Assembly: GCF_958295425.1 (NCBI RefSeq)
Contig: NC_081145.1
Coordinates: 14,847,443 to 14,911,442, forward strand
Reading direction: 5' to 3'
Source: Solea solea
Lineage: Eukaryota > Chordata > Actinopteri > Pleuronectiformes > Soleidae
DNA length: 64,000 nt
Position numbers and translations under genes: made by a program. The notes under the pieces were generated by a model. The model saw only the letters and a list, made by a program, of their open reading frames with translations, was not told the DNA's origin and made no database searches. Positions 1 to 22,766 of this stretch are shown in pieces. The first letter of the stretch is position 1. Each line of letters starts with the position of its first letter.

Positions 1-3000
1 GAAAAGTCCCAGAAGTTAATTCTACTGCTCAGAAAAACAGGTCGTCGACAGGATAAACACACCCCCCCCCCCCCTTCCACCCTTGAGGAGCCGCTGTACA
101 CACACAAACGCTATCTCAATCAGGTCCAACAATATTGCTTGTTTTTAGATAAATGATAAAGTTCAGATCATTTCAGTTCTAAACAGAGGCCGAATAATAA
201 CAACAAAACAAACACCAAATCTGACACACCGCAGCTTTAACAAAGATGAGTGATTCTTCATCCACTGGTCTTCCCCACTCTTCTGATGAGAGCCTTTGAG
301 CATAATTATCCTCTTATCGTTCTCTATATTGTTATCTCAGACATCCAGGGCTTCAGGACAGGAAGTACCCAGACCGCTGCAGCTGGATGGGTATTTATTC
401 TCATGCCTGTGCCCTCAGACAGATGCTTCACGACTGACTTACAACTGTTTCTATCTAAGACCCCTAGCTGTGTGGTGAACCGACCCCGACCAGAAAAAAA
501 AAAAAAAACACACACACACACACACAAAATAAAACACACAACAGGCAGGGCTGTGGTGTAAGAATGCAGGTGCCACAGAGCTGTGGGTTCCTGTGGCATT
601 CCTCACTGCAGAGAGAGACCACTGTGACCCAGTCACGGTGAACACAGCAAGCTTTCAAACAGCCACTCAGAACCACACTGGAATGTCTCATCACCACACA
701 TTCTCAGATGCGCTTCACATCATAGCGTTCCCTCTGCCAAGCAAGGGTCATTTCACTGTCTGAAATGTATAATTATAAACTTAATTAAAAACGTTTACCC
801 CGTTTCGTGATGAGACAGTATGTTTTTGTCACTATAACCTATATAACCTTTTTTTTTTTTTTAGATAAGAGCCACTAAAGTATACAATGAAAAACCACTG
901 TACTGCCACAGAGGTTTAACATCCTCTTCATTTTGCCATTGTTTCATTGTGCGTTGCCAGAAGACTTACAGTCACGACTGTAGCAGGGAGAACAGTGGCT
1001 GAGATGGAAGTGCATACCAAGAAGTTTTATAGGCCTGTGGAATGGAAAGAAATATCAAGTATGTCTTTGGACCTCTCAAAAGCCCCCGCAACTTAGCTCT
1101 CTGTTCCTCTGTCTCCTCTACTTAGCCCTGAGAGAGAGAGAGAGAGAGAGCCCATATATGGACACACATATGAAAGATTCTCCCTCTGTGTGCAAACACG
1201 GAAACTTCTAGCCCTGTGACATGAGGGGCAAAAGAAAGAAAGCAAATATTTAAAGAGAGCCATCAACAAGATGCTGAGCAGCTGTGAACTGAGATACAGA
1301 ACAAATGACGAGGTGAGAGGGTGAAGATATCACAGAGTAATGTGTGTGTGTGTGTGTGTTGAAAGGATTTCTTATCTGGACATGAAGAAAATTCAAGCTG
1401 CCTGTAAACAATCACTTATTCCCCACGTTCCTCTGGCCCTTTCCTGTGTACAAACAAACCCGATTTAAGTCCGGAAAACGTTGTTTTCTTAAATCGAAGA
1501 TGGATTCGCAGAATGTCGGGCTCATATTTTTGGTTCCACCTCTCCTGCTGTGACATGTTGGGGTGTCATGAGAATTAAATTGTTTTACTCGGAATCTGGC
1601 GTGGCCTCCCATATGGGCTCGAAATGAATCGTGACAGTTCCCCTCGAATGCTTTCTCCTCCTACTTCTTTTAGTCTAGCTGACTGAGCAGCATCAGATAT
1701 GGCTGGCATTCCTGCCTTTCTGTGTGTCCCCAACTGTAGAGGGAGAACGCAAACAAACAGCCTGGGAGGAGTCCTGCGTGAGGCCACAAGTATGCCTCCA
1801 TTATGACTTCTAGCCACATTTGTGTTTGCAGCACTGGAAGCTTGCATGTTTGGTATTTTAACTCCACATCTCGGCTTGTTTTCTCTCACCAAGTCATAGC
1901 AACTTTCATGCTGTCACTCGTTTTTTTTTCCATTTATTTATCCGTTCATTCGTCTATTTACTGAGGCTGCGAAACACATGTGGATATAATCTTTCAATAG
2001 ATCAATTAATAAAAAAAATTTATGAACTTCAAATATTGAACATTCCCAGAGACTGGGTCAGGACCCACAGATGAATCCTTATCCTGCATAAAAGTGAAAT
2101 TGGGAGTTCAACACATATCTCAGAAAGGCTGATTTGTTGGTGTTCCACTGATTTAAAACACACTCGTCACGGTGATTTCTACAAAACCACATGACATGAG
2201 ATCAATTACAGCGCTGTACAGTGTGAGAGATGACAGAGCCTTTCGTTTAACAGCAGCTACTTGTGCTGTGGCAATAACTTGGCACAGGAGCGATGCTGCA
2301 CATCTCCAGTGAAGCACCTGGAGCAGAAATATTTGACCTTCATATCCCAGGAATTTGACTTTTTTCACATCACTAAGCATGGCCCACGCGGAATAGTTGT
2401 GGATTGTGAGCGACTGCTACCATATAAGTCTAACTTTGTGAAAAACTCAATATTAAATCAATTAAAACTAAAGTCTCCTGAGGGACAAGTTTGTGAGATT
2501 TACATCCTTAATGACAGATTTACCACCACGCTCAACTGTGTGAGGCAAAGTGACAGCCATCACAGTAAAACCCTCCTGCTGTCTCTGAGGCCTAGTTGTG
2601 CCCACCTGTGCTAACCAATATACCGGTTTGAGTCTTATACGACTACCAGTTTAAATGAGTGGAACATTACTGTGAATAAATCCGGCAGCAGGAGAGCACC
2701 GAGCAGGCTTGGGTTACAGCTTGAACTGTGCCCTCCCCTTTCCCCATCTCCATTTGTGCTATGCTAAATGGTTATGTCCCTTCATGGAGCTATCTAATCC
2801 CATGGGTAACGGCCCAAAGAGCCAAGGCGCTCTCTCTCGCTATATATATCTGGACGATGTCTGCAGAAATCTTCAAATGGCATTCGACGAGGAGCCTGCC
2901 AGCGCGGTGCTTCTCAAAGTTTCACTCACAGTGTCTGTGCACTGAAAATGACCATACATACATACATATGCTGTTCTATAGCTTCATAACAACGGACACA

Positions 3001-6000
3001 TTGTTGCAGGAAATCAAACCATTGAAGATATTTTGCCATTTCCTGAATCCTACAGTCTTTGTGACTGAAGCCCAGCAAAAAGGGCGAACGCATAGTTTTC
3101 TCTAATGTAGTCAGATTTTTCGCCAACAAGAGAACCGTAACTGTCCCTCCCCGGGGGGGGGGGGGCCCTTATGCAAACATGATTTCAGACACTACAGCCA
3201 AGCCAAGCTCAACACGTCCCAGAGTGGCGACTGAGTAGAACCGGACATTCCACATGCATAGTGGGTTGTCAGTATAGGCCTAACAGATTAACTAATACAG
3301 TGCTACACTATTCATTTCAGTGCAGAGCTGCTCTGTGTCATTTAAATGAGCAGAGACTGAGCTGCGCTGCTGCCTCGCGGCCACAAGCTCTGGGCTGAGT
3401 TCACAGACGCTGCCAGTTGTCAATTTTCTTGAATGCACACGTGACACTGACTGGGTCATTTGAGCCCTTACATGCTCACATCTTGCCCTTATTACACACA
3501 CGGACTAATATTTCTAGAGCCCCAGAGTTGTCTCATACAGTATTTTAATCTGTGACTGTGACTCCTGCAACGTTGTCACACGTAAAAGTGAATATAATGA
3601 AAGTGCAATTTCTCATTTAAACGACTTCATCAGGACAACATGCCAGAGAGGAGCCTAGATCTGCCCAGAAAATCAATCTGTGTTTTATTTCACAGTGAAA
3701 CACACTCCTCATTCAAGAAAACCAAGACTACATCCTCTCAGCTGTTTGACGCCTAGGAGGATGAGTCGTGAGAAGATTCTTGGCTGCCAAACGCATTCAA
3801 TGTTTTCAACACAGCTGAAGCCTCCTGAAGGCTATTAATTCTACACTAACATGACCGATGGCGAAGACCTGGTTTTCCCTCTTCGAGGGACTGTCAGACG
3901 TTCATTTCCTCAAAGACCACAAAGTTATATGAACTATCTCTGTGTTACTGTGCAAATGTTTTTTTCATTTTCCAGTGCGGCATGAGATAGAATGCTGCAG
4001 CTTTTTAATGTTTATGCCGGGGGGAGAAGTTTGTGACCACTTTAATCAAAACAAGTGTATTCGGGCTCTTGGGTAGTTTTACTGGGCCATTAAGTCAAAG
4101 ACAAACATCATAATGAAGCATTTTGTCATTACAGCAATGCCACAGTCGGTCTGCTGAGCCATTACTCTGTTGTCATTTGTTAAAACCATTTGGATAAAAG
4201 TGCCACAGCAACAAAACACACGCTGCTGTACTGTCAGTGAAAGACTATCACATCGTCAATACACATGTTAGATGTAAAATATGCAAACACACTGACTGCA
4301 GGTAGCGTACAATCACATTAATGTCGCTTTGTTTTCTTTCATGAGCCAGAATAAGCCTTTTATCTTCATATCAGGCATTTTGGACTGTAGGCTGCCTATT
4401 TTTTATGAAATAGTCCACGTTGGACAAAGTAAACCTCTTTCATGTTTGGATGTAAACTGGAAGGTAGTTTGTGAGGGAGGGTGAGGTGAGGTATTCAGCT
4501 GCAACATGAAACTTGTAACTTGAAACCAGTGAATGTTGCTAAAGTTTAAACTCTGTAATCTAGAGAGACAATGTCTTGGAAGACTTTTTTTTATTTTAGT
4601 AAGGAAACAAGAAACAATAAAGCAGGACATGTGAGTAGTATTATACAGCCTGTTCAGCCTGGATGATTGTTATTATTAATAATAAGAATCATAAAAATAA
4701 TGATAATCATTTTTAAAAGAAAAAGACATCTCCTCATGCGGACATTTTTGTTTACTGTTGCTACTGAAGTTGTTGAATATGCTATAGGAATATAGCACAT
4801 TTGACTTAACTTAGCTTAACTGTCATGCTGTTTAGTGTCTAAATAGTTAGCATTTCACAACTATCTCCTATTGCCATATTGTATATTTTACACCTTGTGG
4901 AATATTCGATTCTGCGTGAAGTGGTGTTTCTGACAGGCATGGCAACAATAATGTATCAAACAGACCAGAGCAAGTCCAGGCTTATTTTAGGGGACATATC
5001 TAATAGCCTTGGACCTTGGACTCTTGGCAGAGACTCTTGTATCCATTTTACAGACCAAGGCAGGTGCATGAAAGAGAAGGAGCTGCTAAAAATATCCTTG
5101 AGAATCTTAGAGAAGACCAGTAGACACTTGGTGTGTCCTCGGTTACCACAGCCAGTGTGTTGGCTTCTTATTTGCTCTGTATTTTTAAAAAAATGTTTAT
5201 AACATTTTAAGGGGATTATACATAATGAAATTATTATTTAAAATGTAAATGTAAAAACCTGTGTGTGGTAATAATAACAGTGTAAAACAGCCTGGAATTG
5301 TATAACAAAAAAGCAACGTAGCGTTCTTTTTCTGAATCTACTAGGACACATCAATTAAAATACTCATCTTTTGTGGTTTGTAAAGCAATTAAAATGCCTC
5401 TAGTGCCAAGTAAATCAGTGGCTTTGCAGCCGTAATTTAAGTATAAAAGTCATAATCCCTGCTGGACGGTGTTGCTCGTGTCACATTCAAATGACACTGT
5501 TTACAGGGAGGATATCCGACACATTATCAGGTAAACACTTCCCTGTCTTGAGCCCTTCAGCCTGTGAACAATGCCTCTAGGGCTTGCACGGCTTACCAAA
5601 AGTATCTCTTATCAGACAGCCCACTACAATCTATCCCAGAGGAACTTGTAATCACTCATCCACCCAAAACACACCAGTGGCAAAAGCCTGGTCACACTGT
5701 TTGAGCAGCTGCATGTGGATCCACTCCCCTGTCACAAAGTGTGGGGGGGGGGGAAAGGAGGACACTGACAACTGTTCGAATAAACAATATTAAAAAAAAA
5801 ACATGTCCCAGATTTGGACAAAAAGTATAAACTAGCACTTTAAACGGGCTGTCACATTTGCTGGGGGGGAAAAAAAAACAACAATTTAAGTGCCAAGCAG
5901 AGATTTAATGGCGTTTAAAGGAATGGTCTCCATGTGCACCTTCTTAGTTAAATGGCTTCTGTTACATTACCAGTAGGGCGCCTTTCTGTGGGAGCTGCCC

Positions 6001-6016
6001 TCTTGTCCATCACATC
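1..6016. other. non-coding flank upstream of tpm1
   Basis: No exon could be supported here on either strand. The open frames are short, lack family similarity and have no convincing splice context. The stretch holds simple repeats (a C run near 61-74, AG repeat near 1131-1150, TG repeat near 1341-1360, G run near 3151-3164) and AT-rich sequence. In many vertebrates TLN2 lies upstream of TPM1, but no talin exon was recognised. Confidence 0.6.
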
Positions 6017-6027
6017 CCATATAAAGG
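6017..6027 (+). promoter_or_regulatory. tpm1: candidate TATA / CArG-like element of the tpm1 exon 1a promoter
   Basis: The bases read CCATATAAAGG: a TATAAA core (6020-6025) inside a CArG-like frame with seven rather than six A/T bases. It lies about 280 bp upstream of the exon 1a start codon, so transcription would begin near 6050 if it is used. SRF/CArG control of striated-muscle genes is established; its use here is inference. Confidence 0.35.
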
Positions 6028-6209
6028 CGTATCAATAGTCAAATGTTTGGGAGCAACGAATCACTGAGCAGATCCTTAAAAAACGCCCGGGCACCCACAC
6101 ACGCCTCCTCCAAAAAAAGGATTGGATGTCCAAAGGAATCCAGTCACCCCCCCCTTGAAAGTACATATTTGACAGGGCACAGTCAGGCAGACTCTGTACT
6201 CCAGCTTAG

Positions 6210-16447
<10,238 letters not shown>

Positions 16448-16484
16448 AACCATGGTCTGACCCCATACCTGCCTGCACACACAA

Positions 16485-16533
<49 letters not shown>
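16485..16533 (+). repeat. (CA)n microsatellite in the tpm1 9d 3' UTR
   Basis: About 24 uninterrupted CA dinucleotides starting roughly 40 bp after the 9d stop codon. CA repeats can bind hnRNP L; any effect here is inference. Confidence 0.95.
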
Positions 16534-16538
<5 letters not shown>

Positions 16539-17054
16539 TGGGGTTTTGCTTTTTGTACTTGCACCTTGCTTACCATGAACCCCTCTCTTTGTACCCCGTC
16601 TATGGAGGAGAACAAACAGCCAGATGCTTTTTCTTTTGCACCACTCTGCCTTCAGTAGAACTCGAACAAGGGGCAAAACCAAAGGGAAACCCTAACAATT
16701 ATGCACATGCAAAGGATAAAGCAAAGAAATGTTGCACTCAATATAAAGTTCAACATCATGCACATTTTGCGTCCTGTATTTTTTAAATTCAAAAAAATTC
16801 CCCTCAAACATAGGTATACAATGGCTCTTCCTGTCTGTATGTATACTGGTGCTACTGTATTCTTAAGCGATGACTTAAAATGCTAATGCATTTCAGTATA
16901 GTCTTACTTTTCTGTAAAAACATTGTTCAAAATTTGTGCATTTTTTTCTGTTAAATATGATTACAGTCATCTGGTTCTGCATTGTTTTAGCAATATTTTT
17001 ATGTAGATGTTTCAAGTGTTTATCATATTTGAAATGTACAAATTATAACTTTAA

Positions 17055-17060
17055 AATAAA
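17055..17060 (+). terminator. tpm1: polyadenylation signal for the exon 9d 3' end
   Basis: AATAAA about 610 bp after the 9d stop, followed by a T-rich downstream element. It is the best candidate for the distal end of tpm1. Confidence 0.55.
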
Positions 17061-17079
17061 ATCACGTTTTGAAAGTTTT

Positions 17080-18137
17080 TTTGTAACTTTGTTTGAAGTG
17101 CATTTGTCGTTTATTTGTCCAGTTTGCTCTTACCATGAGATTTTTACTTTAGAGTGATTGAATAACACCTAAGGTAATGCAAAGTAAATGAAAACCGATG
17201 TATAGATATGTTATTTTCAGTACAAACAACGCTCACTTTCATTTGACCCTCAGCTTGACTTTCACTTCATGGGAAAAACACTGTTTTGTTTAAACAAAGC
17301 ACAGCTGAACCAAATCAACTCGGTATGAGTATCAACTTCCATGCTTAATAGGTTCCAATGGAAGTTTATTTACTGATTTATTGTCTGTGAACTGTGAAGT
17401 AACCACAGTTAAACACACATTTTTCTCCTTTATGAAGTTTTAATCTAAGAGGACAGCACCTACAGTATACAAGATAAACAATATGCAAATACACTTTAAC
17501 ACAGCAGCTGTTGTGGTCAAAACATGTGCTTCCATTGTGCTAACAGTTCACAGTTGTCACATACTCTTGTCAAAGTCTGCATATTACAGCAGCAGAGATA
17601 AGGGTGTGTGTATCTGTGAGTGAGAGAGAGGCAGAGGCCTACCCTGCCAAGACCTCCAGTGCCCCACATTCACTATAAGTCAGTTGGTTACTTTGAATAA
17701 TTGCAAATTTCCTTACAAAATGACAACACTGAGGTGCAATATCAGTCTGGTCTAGTAGGGGCCTTGGTTTAAAATCCAAGGAAAGTATATTTATATGAGC
17801 AAATATTTACTTATTTTTACTGGATTTATTTGTTAACATTTTTAGACTTGTAATTGTATTTGTACTTAAGTTAAATTATATAATTGAGATCTTGCTTGAG
17901 TACAATATTTTACTCCTTTCCGTCTGTATCTATATTAAATATCATGACACAAATCCCTCAATGACATGTAACTCGTCATAGCCAGCTCGATGTTGACCTC
18001 TATCGTCTCTCGATTTATCCGGCCTAGATCAATGATGCATACAGGAAGTAAACAAGGTGCTACCGTTAGTTCAGTCAAGTGTCTGTAACTGTCGCTCACG
18101 AGCTTTCGCCACCATTTAACAGTCACGTTTAACAAAA
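17080..18137. other. intergenic region and lactb 5' flank
   Basis: AT-rich intergenic DNA between the tpm1 distal poly(A) signal and the lactb start codon. No coding exon or recognisable promoter box. The last 150 bp are somewhat more GC-rich. Confidence 0.5.
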
Positions 18138-18458
18138 ATGTCGCGGTTGTTTTTGCTAAACCGCATGTGTGCTGCCCCGTGGCCTCTGTTTTCACCGCGA
18201 GAGTCTCTGGTGAAGCTACGACTGCGCGTGAAGCAGCAACAACAGCAGCAACGGAGTGTTTACATTCCGCGTCCTAGTCCAAACGGATATAAATACAGAG
18301 CGAGGAGCCAGCTATGGATGTGTGGCGTTGGTTTGGGGGTCGCTTTAGCTGTGGGACTGAAATACAGCTGGTGTGATGATGAAGCTGCAGGAGCAGAGAG
18401 GACTGATCGATACAGCGCTGCTGTCAGAGAGAGCAGAGACCTGCTGGAGCGGATAAAG
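18138..18458 (+). CDS. lactb: lactb exon 1
   Basis: Contains the presequence, Gln run and membrane segment and ends LLERIK before GTAGGC. The start is the first ATG in this frame; the next in-frame ATG is ten codons on. Confidence 0.9.
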
Positions 18459-20969
18459 GTAGGCTCAGAGGTAGGCCTGTCACCCACTGACTGTCCCATT
18501 GTTGACCCGCATGTGGTCTCTCCCTTGTGCTAGAACCTCCCAAACTTAAGAGGCTTGAGGCTCCTAAAATTCTGTAAAATCTCCAAGGTCCTTGTCTAAA
18601 GCCTACCTTGAGCCTGTCTTTTTTGCCACCAAAAAAAGACACTTCAAAAGAGAAAACGAGTAGGCATGGACACAATGATATGTGTATTAAGTAGTGCAAG
18701 CCAGAGAGAAAGGGGAAGACAAAATGATTTGCCTGTAAAATCCGCCTGCTCATTCTTGCTCTCCTCTCACAGCATTCACGCACACATACACATTTCCCTG
18801 TCTCCAATATTTGTAGGGACAATCTGGCTTTCTCCAACCATCCATATGCAAACCTACACTCTTGCCCGTGTGTGCTCACTGCTCAATGTCTTTCCTATCT
18901 GTTGCCAGGCTGAGGTCGCAGCTCCTGGGATGGTGGTTGGAGTCTCTGTGGATGGTGCTCAGGTCTGGTGTGAAGGTTTGTGCCACATTTGGACATTTGT
19001 AGACTGCAGAACCAATGTAAATAGTCTCATCTGTCCAACTGTGTCTCTCAAGACAACATGGGATGAGACAATGTACAGTTTTATAGGCACTCACAATAAT
19101 TTGATTGTGGTGAATTATTGGAGTACTCATGTATTGGGAAAATCATTAATATTTCTTTTCAGTGACTCAGTAAAATGAAAACCAACATTATGATGTGTAC
19201 TATATATGCACACACAGACACTCAAACAAACTGATCATTTGATTAATGTAAAAGGTGCAATGTGCAACTTTCGGCATCACAATATTTCAGGAAACAGTTG
19301 TAAACATGCAGTCAAGTACTGGTGATGCTGATGCTATTTATAAAGCCCTGTTTCCACCGAGTGGAACAGTTCAGTAAAGTACAGTAGGTTGTGGGTTTCT
19401 TTTGCATTTCCATGTATGTTTCATGAATCAAGCTGTTTCGTGTTTTTCAGGGATCGGTTTTGCTGATTTGGAGAACCGTGTGCCGTGCAGCCCCGAGACA
19501 GTAATGCGAATTGCCAGCATCAGTAAACCCCTCACAGCTGCAGCTGCTGCTCGACTATGTGAGGAAGGGAAACTGGATCTGGATGTTCCAGTCCAGAAAT
19601 ATGTCCCAGAATTTCCCCAAAAACAGTTTGATGGACAAGATGTAAGTCATTTGAACTAATGCATAAATGTATTTGTTTTTTCTTCTTAACAGCTCTATCT
19701 TGTGTTCAGTTGTCATACACATTATTTGTTGTGATTTTTCAGGTCACTATAACCCCTCGTATGATTCTTTCCCACCTGAGTGGTATACGACATTACGAGA
19801 AGGATGCCAAAAAAGTGAGAGAGGACAAGGAGAAAGCTAAGAGACTGTTAAAGCCACCAGCTAAAAAGAAAGAGGCTGAAAAGAGCTTATCTGAAAACAA
19901 AGATAAACCTACAACGGAACAGAACTCTAAAAACAAAGAGGCCACTCCGGCTCAGAAGAAGAAAGAGTTTGAGCATGAGGAGTATTACCTGAAGGACAAC
20001 TTTGAAAGTGTTACTCAGGCCTTGGACCTCTTCAAGGACGACCCCCTCATTTATAAACCTGGTAAATATCATATTTCCTTACTAGACATGAATAAAATAA
20101 TGACACATTTTCAGTGTCAATCTATAAACAGTATACATTAGATTGATGTTTTGCTACATGCAGGCACCACTTTTTTGTACTCCACCCACGCCTTTACCCT
20201 GCTTAGTGCTGCTGTGGAGCGAGCTGCTGGCCAGTGCTTCCTGGATGTCATGATGAACATGTTTCGGGAACTGGGAATGCTCCATACTGTGCCTGATGAG
20301 AATGACCCCATCATTTATCACCGCTCCAGGTAACAGGAATAACTCGTGTCAAACTATGTCTAAATTATCAGAGTGTAATTGTTCTTTATTTTGAGTTGTT
20401 TTGATTGTGTTTATAATTACATGAATCCAATGTCTCTTCACAGATATTATCATTACAACAAGAGAGGTCGTGTTGTTAACTGCCCATATGTGGACAACTC
20501 CTACAAGTGGGCAGGAGGTGGCTTCCTTTCCACTGCGGGAGACCTGCTGCTGTTTGGTAATGCTCTGCTTTACAGCTACCAGGTGGCGCACCTACAGGAC
20601 TCTGATGACTTACTGCCAGGCTTCCTTCAACCCAAAACTGCCATAGATCTGTGGTCACCGGCTGACAAGACCGAGGCCAGCTGGGATAAAGATGGATTGT
20701 ATGCTCAGGGCTGGCTGGTTGTGGAGAAACTGCAGAAATATGGTCAGTGCAGGAGGCGCAGACACTACGTATCACACACAGGCGGCGCTGTAGGGGCCAG
20801 CAGTGTCCTCCTGGTGTTGCCCAGTGAGGAGACAGAGCAGTGCCAAGGACAAAGCTCTCACCTGCCACAGGGAGTGGTGGTCACTATCATCACTAACATG
20901 CAGTCTGTGGGACTCAATGGCACGGCACTGAAAATTGCACATGAGTTCGACAAAGCCAGATGCCTCTAA
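18138..20969 (+). CDS. lactb: serine beta-lactamase-like protein LACTB, mitochondrial
   Basis: LACTB is a penicillin-binding-protein/class C beta-lactamase relative acting as a protease in the mitochondrial intermembrane space, where it forms filaments and influences lipid metabolism. Six exons: 18138-18458, 18909-18975, 19451-19641, 19743-20061, 20164-20329, 20444-20969. All junctions are GT-AG and in phase, giving 529 residues (human is about 547). The amino terminus is basic, has a six-Gln run near residues 33-38 and then one hydrophobic segment (about residues 60-72), fitting a mitochondrial presequence plus membrane anchor. The catalytic SxxK is SISK at residues 152-155. The YST at 305-307 replaces the usual Y-x-N, as in human LACTB. 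The KTG-like box is HTGG at 466-469. A highly charged Lys/Glu-rich insert follows SHLSGIRHYEKD, also a LACTB trait. ATG at 18138 has A at -3. Confidence 0.96.
18909..18975 (+). CDS. lactb: lactb exon 2
   Basis: 67 bp encoding AEVAAPGMVVGVSVDGAQVW then CE. CCAG acceptor, GTTTGT donor. Matches the APGIVVGVSVDG block of human LACTB. Confidence 0.92.
19342..19416 (+). repeat. dispersed-repeat fragment in a lactb intron
   Basis: CCCTGTTTCCACCGAGTGG followed by CAGTTCAGTAAAGTACAGTA and TTTTGCATTTCCATG resembles a short fish repeat with a TTTCCAC start and mirrored end. It ends about 35 bp before the lactb exon 3 acceptor. Identification is from memory of the motif only. Confidence 0.35.
19451..19641 (+). 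CDS. lactb: lactb exon 3 (active-site SISK)
   Basis: 191 bp encoding GFADLENRVPC through QFDGQD. Includes ETVMRIASISKPLT, with the nucleophilic Ser and general-base Lys. Confidence 0.95.
19743..20061 (+). CDS. lactb: lactb exon 4 (charged insert)
   Basis: 319 bp beginning VTITPRMILSHLSGIRHYEK. A Lys/Glu/Asn-rich low-complexity segment follows, then FEHEEYYLKDNFESV. Donor GTAAAT. Confidence 0.93.
20164..20329 (+). CDS. lactb: lactb exon 5
   Basis: 166 bp encoding TTFLYSTHAFTLLSAAVERA onward to DPIIYHRS. Carries the Y-S-T motif. GCAG acceptor, GTAACA donor splitting an Arg codon. Confidence 0.93.
20444..20969 (+). CDS. lactb: lactb exon 6 (terminal)
   Basis: 526 bp to TAA, encoding the block VDNSYKWAGGGFLST and the SHTGGAVGASS box, ending EFDKARCL. 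It covers the carboxyl third of the catalytic domain. Confidence 0.95.
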
Positions 20970-21294
20970 AACAAACTTTACATTTTACTGAGAAGCATTT
21001 TAGATTGACCTTGTGATCAGGTGTAATTTTGATAAATGTGTCCAGAGGAGGTTTTAAGAGATGTTAAAAATCATGTATTTTATAGATATTTTACAGATTG
21101 CAAAGTATATTCAGTCTTTTTCAAATCCAACCCATGGCAGTGAGGTCATTGTGCCACTAGGTGGAAGCAGTGCACTGCATTTTATACACAAAAAAAACTG
21201 CCACTGACCTACATCAGCTGGCTTTATACAGTAGTAGTACCTTTAAAAGCCAACAATACAATCCAGTACTTTTTTAATATATGTATTTCATAGA

Positions 21295-21300
21295 AATAAA
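21295..21300 (+). terminator. lactb: candidate lactb polyadenylation signal
   Basis: AATAAA about 325 bp after the stop codon, followed by T-rich sequence. Confidence 0.5.
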
Positions 21301-22693
21301 AGTATTTCATACATTTCATAAAGTATTTCATACATAATGGAACTAACGTAGTTTCTGTGCAAAGCAGCAGGAAATGTGAGAGTCTCTCATGATGTCCCAT
21401 GCAATGATCTTACCACCCTCCTCGGATATTTCCTCATAGCATCTTGACATGCCTTTGGAAAAACCCTATTGTCTAGTGGCCAAATATTTTTGCTCTGTCA
21501 ACTCGAGGTTGTTGTTTTTTTCAATTTTGAGATCACATCTGTACCTCTGTAAAAACTGACTTCAGCCACAAGTACAATCCTGACTTTTCTTTGAATTTAA
21601 CAAACATTAAATGCCTAAAGGGAAGTGCTACATTTTAATTTATGTAACTTTTCAGCTGTGACTCAGCTGACAGATACGGTTTACTTATTTGCAAAGGTCC
21701 TTCCATAGTTGGCTGCAATTGTGTGAGAATACTGAACAACTTCAAAAGGGAGAGCAACAAAAGTAATGTCAATGAAGCCCGATGAGTCGTAACTCCTCTT
21801 GGAGTTGAATTGTAGATGATTTCATGCCACCATTCTCATTAGAAAACCCCTGGGATCGCATGTGCCCCTGTTTTTAGATGGAAGGGGACTGATGAATGGC
21901 TTGGGATAAGATAATTATACGCACTCCTCCACACATTACATCTTTAAGTTTGGTGTGTGTGTGTGTGTTTAAAACCGCCAAGTAGAGACGTTTTTAAAAA
22001 GTGAGGTCATTCCGACCAGTCTTGACTTTTTCAAGAGGCAATTATGGTTAAGGCTTAAGGTTGGATGCAGGATTAGGTTAAGAATAGGTTACAGGCTGAG
22101 GAATGATGAGTTGTTGGTTAAGTTTAGAAGCTAAGGAATGACTTGTCAATCAGGAACTTGACTGTACATGTGTGTAAGTGCAGCCTCCTCCAAAAAATAA
22201 ATAAAAATAAAGATCAGAGTCAAATGATTTAATTACACAATTACAAAAAAAACAATACAATAAGTTAACTAATACAATAGTTTCAAAATTCCATATAAAT
22301 GTTATTAATATAGATATTATATAATATTTTTCATAGTCCAACTGTGCTAGGTAAAATCTCTCTCGACAAAGCACATTGATTGAAATGTGATTTTACAGGA
22401 GTAACACCAGTTCCCAATGTGTTACAAAGGTGTGATTCAATTCCCACCCACTCGCACTTGTTTCACACCCTGTTTGTGAGCGCCTTTTTAATGGATGACA
22501 CCTTCCTGTAGCAAACTGGATGGAATCCAAAATCGCATGAGACTATTAATCAGCTATCAGCCCTTCACTTGTCTCAACTTAAGTTATGGTCAGCGCAGCA
22601 GTTTTTCCTCCGTCCGTTCATTTTTCATTGTCACATCATATAATTATTTCCTCATCCCGTCCCGAACACAAGAGAAAGCCAATATGTACAGAA
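21301..22693. other. intergenic region between convergent lactb and nrg4
   Basis: No coding exon seen. Contains a TG repeat near 21953-21968 and AT-rich sequence. An ATTAAA on the minus strand at 22487-22492 could be the nrg4 poly(A) signal. Confidence 0.45.
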
Positions 22694-22766
22694 TTACACA
22701 CGTGGTTTGACTTTCCAGTACTCGTGCTGATTTTTCTGCTGGCTCTGCTGCTTGGCTTTCATCATC
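22694..22766 (-). CDS. nrg4: nrg4 terminal coding exon
   Basis: 73 bp after a CACACAG acceptor, encoding MMKAKQQSQQKNQHEYWKVK then PRV and TAA. Phase fits. The basic, Gln-rich cytoplasmic tail is not obviously alignable to human, so this exon is less certain than the two before it. Confidence 0.7.

Noticed and set aside
2261..2614. 117-codon open frame in the left flank
   Set aside because: No recognisable domain, no splice or promoter context; compatible with chance.
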